NCBI GenBank assembly: GCA_934277865.1
Contig: CAKQVW010000023.1
Span: 1-16,880 of the forward strand
Reading direction: 5' to 3'
DNA: 16,880 bases
From: an uncultured Pseudobdellovibrionaceae bacterium
GTDB taxonomy: Bacteria; Bdellovibrionota; Bdellovibrionia; Bdellovibrionales; JAMPXM01
Both the position numbers and the translations under genes were made by a program. Positions 7,409-13,038 of the stretch are shown here, piece after piece; position 1 is the stretch's first letter; each line of letters begins with the position of its first letter. A model generated the notes under the pieces. The model made no database searches, had not been told where the DNA came from, and was given only the letters and a program-made list of their open reading frames with translations.

Positions 7409-7461
7409 GGGGGGGATCTGTGACGGGCGTTAACGATGGCAAATTGGGGGGGGATCCATGA
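7409..7461 (+). promoter_or_regulatory. Duplicated G-run and possible 13-codon leader ORF before the PhoD-like gene
   Basis: GGGGGGGATC occurs twice, at 7409-7418 and (with one extra G) 7446-7456. The second copy is the apparent ribosome site of the PhoD-like ATG (7458). The first precedes a GTG at 7420, which opens a 13-codon frame (MTGVNDGKLGGDP). Its TGA (7459-7461) overlaps the PhoD-like ATG as ATGA. This has the layout of a translationally coupled leader peptide, but a frame this short can easily arise by chance. Confidence 0.25.
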
Positions 7462-8876
7462 GCCAGTCGGAATTTCGCAATCGACGCGGATTTTTGCGTT
7501 CTGTGGCCGCATTCGGAGCTGGTTTAGGGGTCGAATCAGTCCTGCGGTCTGCACGGAGCGCCGTTGCATCCACGTCCGAGCTCGCGGGATACGCGAGCCT
7601 CGAAAAGCCACCAACCTTCAATTCGGGACCTGCCTTCGAGCGAAAGTCTGCCATGGCGGCTGGAAAAAAACCGCAGCCGACAGCATGGTTTCCGGTCATG
7701 CAGGGCGCGACCTCGCAAACTCAGACGCAGTTTCGTGTCTGTGTCGAATCCAATCGTGTGTTCCGATACTTCGTCGTCGATGCCGGTGGTGGCAAACGAG
7801 AGATCTCGCCGCGTTCGAGATTTGGTGTGCCGACGTCACAAATGGTGGTCGACCATCTGTACGTTGATGGTCTCGAGCCTGGCGGACTTTACCAGTTGGA
7901 GATCTCGCGAGGCACAAGTTCTGAAAAGCGCTGGTTTTCCACAATGAGCCCGCGCTCACGGGCGGGTGATCCGTTAAGGGTCGCTTTGATTTCCTGTATG
8001 AACGATCGCTACGAATCGGAACAAGCCGACGCATGGGATTCGGTCGCCGATATGACTCCCGAGCTGATGATTTTCAATGGTGACTGTTGTTATGTCGATC
8101 AACGTTCTGATGGAACGGTTGAGGGAATGTGGAGTCGTCATCTGCAAACGCGGCTCATGTTGGATGTCTTTAAGTGGGATCGACTGGTTCCGATTCTCAC
8201 CACCTGGGACGATCACGACACTGGCGAAAACGATGGAAACAGTTCGAACCCGCGCTTGGCGCCAGCGGCTCAGTATTTTGATGCCATGTTTGGTTCGGAT
8301 CCCGTTGATGGAATGATGATGTCAAAGGGGCGATCATATTCGTTCGACTCGCACGGCATGCGTTTTTTGCTTTTGGATTGTCGGTCGAGTCTGTCGCCGA
8401 CGCAGGTGTATTCGACCTCTGATGAGGCTTGGATATTTGATCAGATGCGAACCAGCCCGGGGCCGGTTTGGCTTGTCAATGGCACGCAATTTTTGGGTGG
8501 ATACCTGATAGGTGCGGAGAGTGTCGAGAAATCGGCTCCGTCACAGATGCAACGTATCTTGTCGGAAGCGTCGAAACTGAAAGTTCCGATGGGGATTATG
8601 TCTGGCGATGTGCATTTCTCCGAACTAATGGAGATCGAGCCCGAACTGCTTGGCTACAGGAGCTACGAATTTACGTCGAGCGCGATTCATTCGCGAACCT
8701 TTCCTGGTCAACAGTTTCGTTCTTTCAATTCGCGGCGAGTGAATTCGACTTCGAAAAACAACTTCTTGGCGCTGGAGCTGGTGGCTCCTTCTTCAAGACG
8801 AGTGGACTTTGAAGTGGCGAGCCTGGGTGTAAAGCGAGCGGAGTACTTCCGTCTAAAGAGCCAGATCAGTCGCTAA
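7458..8876 (+). CDS. Tat-exported PhoD-like metallophosphatase
   Basis: A 472-aa protein starting with a twin-arginine signal (NRRGFLRSVAAFGAG, 8-22), implying folded export with metal already bound. Residues about 78-165 form an Ig-like N-terminal domain, as in PhoD phosphatases and phospholipase D-type relatives. The metallophosphatase domain (about 172-460) carries LISCMND (178-183), NGDCCYVDQ (207-215; usual form GDxxYxD), TTWDDHDTGEND (248-259; usual form WDDHExxxND, with Asp for Glu here) and SGDVHFSEL (382-390). These are the metal-ligand blocks of the family, which hydrolyses phosphate mono- or diesters in the periplasm or outside. The CysCys in the GDxxY block is unusual. The ribosome site is an eight-G run 4 bases before the ATG. 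Its stop lies 4 bases from the end of the convergent small gene. No phosphate-regulation box was identified. Confidence 0.88.
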   Translation: MSQSEFRNRRGFLRSVAAFGAGLGVESVLRSARSAVASTSELAGYASLEKPPTFNSGPAFERKSAMAAGKKPQPTAWFPVMQGATSQTQTQFRVCVESNRVFRYFVVDAGGGKREISPRSRFGVPTSQMVVDHLYVDGLEPGGLYQLEISRGTSSEKRWFSTMSPRSRAGDPLRVALISCMNDRYESEQADAWDSVADMTPELMIFNGDCCYVDQRSDGTVEGMWSRHLQTRLMLDVFKWDRLVPILTTWDDHDTGENDGNSSNPRLAPAAQYFDAMFGSDPVDGMMMSKGRSYSFDSHGMRFLLLDCRSSLSPTQVYSTSDEAWIFDQMRTSPGPVWLVNGTQFLGGYLIGAESVEKSAPSQMQRILSEASKLKVPMGIMSGDVHFSELMEIEPELLGYRSYEFTSSAIHSRTFPGQQFRSFNSRRVNSTSKNNFLALELVAPSSRRVDFEVASLGVKRAEYFRLKSQISR

Positions 8877-8880
8877 GGCT

Positions 8881-9132
8881 TTAAGTCTTCTCCTTGGGCT
8901 CGGAAAAGTTTGAGTCGTATTCGCTGTGCATGTCTTTGAAACGAACGGCCAGTCGATCGTGGAAGTTTGGGCGCTGACAAATTTCCTCAACTTGCGGCAG
9001 ATCGTACTCTTCGTGCGGAAACTTGTAGGTCTGTTCGCACAGTCCGGCTTCACATTTCACGATCCATTTTTCATTAAATGAGAAGATCGAAATCTTGCCG
9101 GCGTGGGTTCGATACTCTTTTAAGACTCGCAC
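8881..9132 (-). CDS. Small hypothetical protein (83 aa)
   Basis: An 83-aa protein that I do not recognise. It begins with GTG (9132-9130). The overlapping ATG two bases upstream is in another frame and hits a stop after three codons. The ribosome site is very strong: GAGGTGAT, 2 bases before the GTG. The protein is soluble, charged and rich in aromatics, with three cysteines (27, 32, 52) and a hydrophilic C-terminal tail (SEPKEKT). There is no signal peptide or membrane helix. Composition and the strong initiation site argue for a real gene. It is convergent with the PhoD-like gene (4-base gap) and divergent from the glycosyltransferase-like gene (78-bp gap holding an inverted repeat). Confidence 0.7.
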   Translation of the reverse strand: MRVLKEYRTHAGKISIFSFNEKWIVKCEAGLCEQTYKFPHEEYDLPQVEEICQRPNFHDRLAVRFKDMHSEYDSNFSEPKEKT

Positions 9133-9153
9133 ATATCACCTCGACATAGGGCT

Positions 9154-9198
9154 GGGAAAACTGGTGGTTCTGGACCCAAGCGAAGCCCCAGTTTTGCC
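9154..9198. repeat. Inverted repeat in a divergent intergenic region (candidate operator)
   Basis: GGGAAAACTGG (9154-9164) is matched in inverse orientation by CCAGTTTTGCC (9188-9198): 10 of 11 positions pair, including a perfect 8-base core AAAACTGG. The arms are separated by 23 bases. The repeat occupies most of the 78-bp gap between two divergent genes, where promoters of both must lie, so a regulator-binding site is plausible. Confidence 0.45.
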
Positions 9199-9210
9199 GA
9201 TACGACCAGT

Positions 9211-9759
9211 ATGGCACGCATTCTCTTTGTCACGACCGCAACTCAAGCTGGACCTATTCGGTTCCCAGCTTGGGTATCGGACATGGTGAGTGTCGATGTC
9301 TTTGTCCTCAATCCCCATGGATTTGAACTCGAACCTACCGATGTGCCGACTGTTCGTGAGAGCTTTGCATACACCTCGGAGACAGGAATTGGGAAGGATG
9401 GATTCCCATTTCTCGTGTTTCGTGCTTACAACGAAACGTTGAGGCGAAGCTTTCGTGAGCTTCTTCGCTGGGGCTCGTGGGATGCGTTAATCATCGATGG
9501 CGTCCTTTCTGCGGCCCCCTTGATGGGGGACCATGGGCTGGATCTGCCGAGGGGTTTAAGCTGGGTGGTGTATCGCGAGCGCCCCGAGGACCATCTGAAA
9601 TTTTCGCAAGAATCGAAGTGGTATCAAGTCAAACGCTGGGTCAATCGTTGGCGTCTTTCGCGCTGGCACCGGATGCTTTCGATGAAGGCGGCGGAAGTCA
9701 TAAAAGAAAATCGCCCGCAATTGCGAGCGATTTTCTCAGACTACGACTCCGTCTCATGA
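9211..9759 (+). CDS. Glycosyltransferase-like N-terminal domain, probably truncated
   Basis: A 182-aa protein. The opening MARILFVTTATQAGPIRFPA and the alternating beta-alpha pattern, including WDALIIDGVL (90-99), suggest the N-terminal Rossmann half of a GT-B glycosyltransferase. The stretch VVYRERPEDHLKF (119-131) followed by KWYQVKRWVNRWRLSRWHRML resembles the 'YR.HN.E' plus basic-helix region near the domain boundary of GT4-type enzymes. The nucleotide-sugar-binding C-terminal domain is missing: the frame ends 25 bases before sodB, and its last 17 codons run through a terminator hairpin (9706-9735, residues 166-175). So it is either a truncated remnant or a stand-alone domain. No Shine-Dalgarno precedes ATG 9211. 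The assignment is by pattern only. Confidence 0.55.
   Translation: MARILFVTTATQAGPIRFPAWVSDMVSVDVFVLNPHGFELEPTDVPTVRESFAYTSETGIGKDGFPFLVFRAYNETLRRSFRELLRWGSWDALIIDGVLSAAPLMGDHGLDLPRGLSWVVYRERPEDHLKFSQESKWYQVKRWVNRWRLSRWHRMLSMKAAEVIKENRPQLRAIFSDYDSVS
9705..9736 (-). terminator. Rho-independent terminator of sodB
   Basis: GAAAATCGC (9706-9714) pairs with GCGATTTTC (9727-9735); the enclosed GCAATTGC can extend the stem past a 2x2 mismatch. Read on the minus strand, the hairpin ends in ATTTTCTTTTAT, a good U-tract, about 50 bases after the sodB stop. The plus-strand reading lacks a strong U-tract beyond the stem. It sits inside the last codons of the convergent glycosyltransferase-like frame. 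A second small GC hairpin, CCGGC-GAA-GCCGG (9761-9773), lies between it and sodB. Confidence 0.75.
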
Positions 9760-9784
9760 GCCGGCGAAGCCGGAGGGATAGGAA

Positions 9785-10369
9785 TCAGTTGCCGAAGCAA
9801 GTTGCGGCGTGTTTCCAGTTCACGATTTTCCAGAACGTCTCGACAAACTTTGCGCGATCGTTGCGGTAATCAACGTAGTACGCGTGTTCCCACACATCGA
9901 CCGTGAGAATTGGCGTGTGACCTTCCGTGAGAGGGCAGCCAGCGTTGGATGTTGAAACGCACTCAAGCTTGCCGGTGTTTTTGTTTTTCACAAGCCATGC
10001 CCAGCCCGAGCCGAAAGTTTTGATCGCCGTCTCCGTGAACTTTTCTTTGAACGCTTGGAACGAACCGAAGTCCGCTTTGATCGCGTCGGCGAGCGCGCCT
10101 GTCGGCTCGCCGCCACCGTTTGGCGAAAGACAGTTCCAGAAGAACGTGTGGTTCCAGATCTGAGCCGCGTTGTTGAACATCGGGCCAGACGACTTCTTGA
10201 CGATGTCTTCAAGCGACATCTTTTCGAATTCGGTTCCCGGTACGAGTTTGTTCAAGTTGTCGACGTAGGCCTTGTGGTGTTTTCCGTAGTGATACTGAAA
10301 CGTCTCTGGCGACATGTGCGGCATGAGAGCGTCAGTCGAGTAAGGAAGTGTGGGTAATTCAAATGCCAT
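9785..10369 (-). CDS. sodB: Iron-type superoxide dismutase
   Basis: A 194-aa cytoplasmic enzyme converting superoxide to hydrogen peroxide and oxygen; normal length for the family. All four metal ligands are present: His27 (YHYGKHH), His74 (WNHTFFW), Asp158 and His162 (DVWEHAYYVDYRN). Gln70 in FNNAAQIWNHTFFWNC, with Gln in the N-terminal domain, is characteristic of the iron form and distinguishes it from typical Mn enzymes. There is no signal peptide. The ribosome site AAAGGAG lies about 6 bases before ATG 10369. It is transcribed in the same direction as mgtE, 70 bp behind it, but has its own candidate -10 and a strong terminator, so it is probably also a separate unit. Confidence 0.97.
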   Translation of the reverse strand: MAFELPTLPYSTDALMPHMSPETFQYHYGKHHKAYVDNLNKLVPGTEFEKMSLEDIVKKSSGPMFNNAAQIWNHTFFWNCLSPNGGGEPTGALADAIKADFGSFQAFKEKFTETAIKTFGSGWAWLVKNKNTGKLECVSTSNAGCPLTEGHTPILTVDVWEHAYYVDYRNDRAKFVETFWKIVNWKHAATCFGN

Positions 10370-10403
10370 AAGTAGCTCCTTTGATGAGACTATAGGGCTA
10401 CTT
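10370..10403 (-). promoter_or_regulatory. sodB promoter region: -10 element inside a 7-bp inverted repeat
   Basis: On the minus strand TATAGT (10394-10389) is a good -10 candidate about 20 bases before the sodB start codon. No clear -35 is seen. It lies between perfect inverted arms AAGTAGC (minus strand 10403-10397) and GCTACTT (10376-10370), separated by 20 bases. The right arm touches the ribosome site. The layout suggests a repressor-type operator, for instance for a redox or iron regulator; the regulator's identity is not shown by the sequence. Confidence 0.4.
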
Positions 10404-10439
10404 GTTTTTGGGACGATTTTGAAGGCGCGATGCGTAGAA

Positions 10440-11762
10440 TCACAAAAGGGACTTCGACAAGATCAGACGTGCGACCGAGAAGTAGATCACAAGCCCTGTT
10501 ACGTCGACGAGCGTCGCAACGAACGGTGCGGACGCACTGGCAGGGTCTAGGCGCAGCCGACGCAGCAAAAAGGGCAGCATCGAGCCCACGATCGATCCAA
10601 AGAGCACGACACCGATCAGGCTGATTGAGACGGCAAGTCCGACCAAGACGAAATGGTCCGTGTAGACGGCCTTGGCATTTGGCCAAAACACGATCCGGAT
10701 GAAGCCCACACCCGCCAGGATCACACCCAGCGAAAGCCCCGTGACGATCTCGCGAAGTAGAACTCTTGACCAGTCACTGAGGCGAAGTTCACGAAGCGCC
10801 AGGGAACGAATGATGAGCGTGGTCGCTTGCGAACCGACGTTGCCGCCAGAGGAAATAATCAGCGGAATAAAAAGTGAGAGCACAACGGCGCGCTGAATTT
10901 CCTCTTGGAAACGCTCCATGGCGGTGGTGGTGAACATGCCACCGACAAAAAGTAGCATCAGCCAGCCTGCACGCTTTCGAACCATCTCTTTGAGTGGAAC
11001 GAGCGGGTAGGGAGCATCAAGGGCTTCCTGACCCCCCATCTTCTGTATGTCTTCTGTGGCCTCTTCTTGGTTGACGTCCAAGATGTCGTCAACCGTGACG
11101 ATCCCTTTCATGTAGCCGTCTTTGTCGACAACCGGGAGCGCGACAAAACGCTGCTGTTGGAACATGCGTGAGACTTGTTCCTGGTCCATTTCGTCTGGGA
11201 CGGTGACGACTTTGTCTTCCATCACATCCGAGACCTTTTTTTCCGCCACCGCAACAAAGAGCTGTCTCAGTGACATGACACCAAGGAGGCGCTGGTTGGA
11301 ATCCAGCACATAGACATAGTGGATCGGCTCGACACTGAGGGCTTGTTGTCGGACATAGCGAATCGCCTCGGCGATAAGCATGTCAGGTCTGACGCGAACA
11401 AAGCGTGGGTTCATCAAACCGCCGGCTTCGTCTTCGCGGTAGGAAAGCAGCGCCATAATCTCGCGGCGCACTTTTTCGTCAATCAGCTGCAGCGCCTCGG
11501 GGCGAACTTCTTCCGGCAGTTCTTGAATCAAATCGGATGCATCGTCAGGCGCCAAGAAGCGAAGCCACAATCGACGTTCCGCGCGGTTGAAGTCCAAAAA
11601 CAGTTCGGCGTTGGCGCGTGGGTCAAGAGCAAGAAACAGATCTTCCGAGTCGTCGGCCGAGAGCCCACGAAACGTTTGAAGTCTCTCCTCAGGAGCGAGG
11701 TGAGGCCAGGATTCTAAAAGCCGAGCGACGAGACTCGCCTCTTGGGACTCGATATCGGTCAT
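10440..11762 (-). CDS. mgtE: MgtE-family magnesium transporter/channel
   Basis: A 440-aa protein with the full MgtE architecture. An N-terminal helical superhelix domain (about 10-115, ending LLSYREDEAGGLMNPRFV) is followed by two CBS domains (about 118-240, for example RVRPDMLIAEAIRYVRQQ and ALPVVDKDGYMKGIVTVDD) and a plug-like linker. A C-terminal membrane domain (about 262-435) carries the signatures PLIISSGGNVGSQATTL (300-316) and DPASASAPFVATLVDVTGL (406-424), which line the Mg pore. In the family the cytosolic domains close the channel when internal Mg is high. AAGGAG lies 8 bases before the ATG. It follows apaG by 24 bp on the same strand, so they probably form an operon. Length is close to the family's usual 450. 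Confidence 0.95.
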   Translation of the reverse strand: MTDIESQEASLVARLLESWPHLAPEERLQTFRGLSADDSEDLFLALDPRANAELFLDFNRAERRLWLRFLAPDDASDLIQELPEEVRPEALQLIDEKVRREIMALLSYREDEAGGLMNPRFVRVRPDMLIAEAIRYVRQQALSVEPIHYVYVLDSNQRLLGVMSLRQLFVAVAEKKVSDVMEDKVVTVPDEMDQEQVSRMFQQQRFVALPVVDKDGYMKGIVTVDDILDVNQEEATEDIQKMGGQEALDAPYPLVPLKEMVRKRAGWLMLLFVGGMFTTTAMERFQEEIQRAVVLSLFIPLIISSGGNVGSQATTLIIRSLALRELRLSDWSRVLLREIVTGLSLGVILAGVGFIRIVFWPNAKAVYTDHFVLVGLAVSISLIGVVLFGSIVGSMLPFLLRRLRLDPASASAPFVATLVDVTGLVIYFSVARLILSKSLL

Positions 11763-11786
11763 TTGCCTTGCTCCTTACTTCAACCT

Positions 11787-12179
11787 TCAATGAAAGGAGC
11801 CCGGTTCGACAAGAAAGAATTGCGGGATTTCGACAGAAATCGGTTTGTTTTCTGTGATCATCTGATACCAGCCACGCATCGAGCCTGTCGGCGTCGGAAG
11901 CGGGCAAAAGCTCTGGTACTCAAAGTGGTCGCCTGGCGCGATGATGGGCTGCTCGCCGACCACTCCTGGACCTTTTACTTCCTCTTCGCGTCCCCAGCCA
12001 TCAGTGATGATCCAGTGGCGACTCAAGAGCTGAATGGTTTCGGATGTCGTATTGGTGATGCGAATCTGATAGGCAAACAGATAACGACCAGACTTGGCGT
12101 CGCTTTGTTCTGGCACGAACTGCGTGAGCACTTCGACACGAACGCCTTCGGTTGTGATTTGATCGGGGTGGCTACTCAT
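11787..12179 (-). CDS. apaG: ApaG (CorD) protein
   Basis: A 130-aa protein matching the whole ApaG family, whose fold is an Ig-like beta sandwich. Characteristic blocks are FAYQIRITN (35-43), IQLLSRHWIITDGWG (49-63), VKGPGVVGEQPIIAPGDHFEYQS (68-90) and PTPTGSMRGWYQM (95-107). The family is linked genetically to cobalt resistance and magnesium efflux in enterobacteria; the molecular activity is unsettled. Placement directly before mgtE supports a divalent-cation role. No Shine-Dalgarno precedes ATG 12179. A good promoter (TTGACT, 16-base spacer, TAGAAT) ends 10 bases before the start codon, so the message may be nearly leaderless. Confidence 0.95.
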   Translation of the reverse strand: MSSHPDQITTEGVRVEVLTQFVPEQSDAKSGRYLFAYQIRITNTTSETIQLLSRHWIITDGWGREEEVKGPGVVGEQPIIAPGDHFEYQSFCPLPTPTGSMRGWYQMITENKPISVEIPQFFLVEPGSFH

Positions 12180-12189
12180 TCCAAGTGCG

Positions 12190-12217
12190 ATTCTAAGGTA
12201 AACCGCGCTTAAGTCAA
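12190..12217 (-). promoter_or_regulatory. Promoter of apaG-mgtE with flanking inverted repeat
   Basis: On the minus strand TTGACT (12217-12212), a 16-base spacer and TAGAAT (12195-12190) match the sigma70 consensus at 5/6 and 5/6. Transcription would begin near 12183, only about 4 bases before the apaG ATG. Inverted arms AACCGC (12201-12206) and GCGGTT (12221-12226) flank the -35 hexamer with a 14-base spacer, and could be an operator. Confidence 0.5.
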
Positions 12218-12224
12218 TTTGCGG

Positions 12225-12926
12225 TTAGGCGGCTTCGAGTTTGTAGCCGACGCCGTAGACAGATTCGATTTTTGTTCCAGTCTCGGCGATTTTACGGCGA
12301 ACAGCACAGACGTGGTGGTCGACGACGCGCGGGGAGACGTGAATTTGATCGCCCCAGACTTGGGTCAGGATCGTCTCACGTGGAACGATAGAGCCGTTTT
12401 CACGTAAGAAGAGAAGCAACAAGCGAAACTCCACCGGTGTGAGGTCGAGCTCTTTTTTCTGACCACCACCAGCGCTCGGGCGAAGGTCAAATGCGCGTTG
12501 TTTTTCGAGATCCAATTCAAGCAGACCAGCGCGAATGTGCGATGACGTCACCGTCTTCGTTTCGCGGCGCGAGAGATGTTTGAGGCGCGAGGAAACTCGA
12601 ACCTGGAATTCTACTGGATCAAAAGGTTTTGCGATGAAGTCTTCTGCGCCGAAAGTGAATCCACGCACGCGTGTGTTCACCGAGTCGTAGGCGGTGAGAA
12701 GAATCACGGCCGTGCCTTCTTGCAGGCCACTTCCTAGGAAGTCGACACCGTTTCCGTCGGGGAGATCGACGTCAAGAAGGACAAGATCAAATCGCTTTTT
12801 CTCATTCAGCGTGCGACGGGCTTCCGCAAGGGTTGCGGCCCAAGTCACTTGGTGCTCCTTTGAAAGAAGTGCGGTCACCATGTTTTTTACGTCTTCGCTG
12901 TCGTCTACCAAAAGGAGATTGGCCAT
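12225..12926 (-). CDS. OmpR/PhoB-type response regulator (orphan)
   Basis: A 233-aa protein with an N-terminal receiver domain and C-terminal winged-helix DNA-binding domain. The receiver has acidic Asp8/Asp9, phospho-acceptor Asp52 in LVLLDVDLPDGNG, Thr78 and Lys100 (IAKPFDP): a complete phosphorylation site. The winged helix (about 140-231) has LDLTPVEFRLLLLFLREN, the recognition-helix region VWGDQIHVSPRVVDHHVCAVRRKI and the wing YGVGYKL. Between them is a Gly-rich insertion (SAGGGQKK). It presumably binds DNA to control transcription. No histidine kinase is in the window, so the partner is encoded elsewhere. ATG 12926 was chosen because it starts the receiver directly and has GGAGG 7 bases upstream; an upstream start at 12950 has no ribosome site. 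It lies 45 bp ahead of apaG. Confidence 0.93.
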   Translation of the reverse strand: MANLLLVDDSEDVKNMVTALLSKEHQVTWAATLAEARRTLNEKKRFDLVLLDVDLPDGNGVDFLGSGLQEGTAVILLTAYDSVNTRVRGFTFGAEDFIAKPFDPVEFQVRVSSRLKHLSRRETKTVTSSHIRAGLLELDLEKQRAFDLRPSAGGGQKKELDLTPVEFRLLLLFLRENGSIVPRETILTQVWGDQIHVSPRVVDHHVCAVRRKIAETGTKIESVYGVGYKLEAA

Positions 12927-13016
12927 TTCTCTTGCCCTCCGAACAAACATATCGGCCGAAAGCGCGGAAAAGTTGAGTGCGTGAATGGCGTATAGACTTT
13001 GGTCACGAGTCTCTGG

Positions 13017-13038
13017 AACCCCTTGTCTATCAAGGGTT
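13017..13038 (-). terminator. Hairpin at the end of the permease-fusion gene
   Basis: CCCTTG (13020-13025) pairs with CAAGGG (13031-13036) around a 5-base loop, with flanking AA/TT able to extend the stem across a bulged base. The stop codon TGA (13032-13030) lies inside the structure. No U-run follows on the minus strand, so termination is uncertain. Confidence 0.3.

Noticed and set aside
7135..7614. A 159-codon minus-strand frame across the divergent region before the PhoD-like gene.
   Set aside because: It overlaps both the secreted-protein gene and the Tat signal region, is Arg-rich and lacks any motif.
11742..12212. A 156-codon open frame opposite apaG.
   Set aside because: The complementary strand encodes a full-length ApaG with all family motifs; the opposite frame has no recognisable domain.
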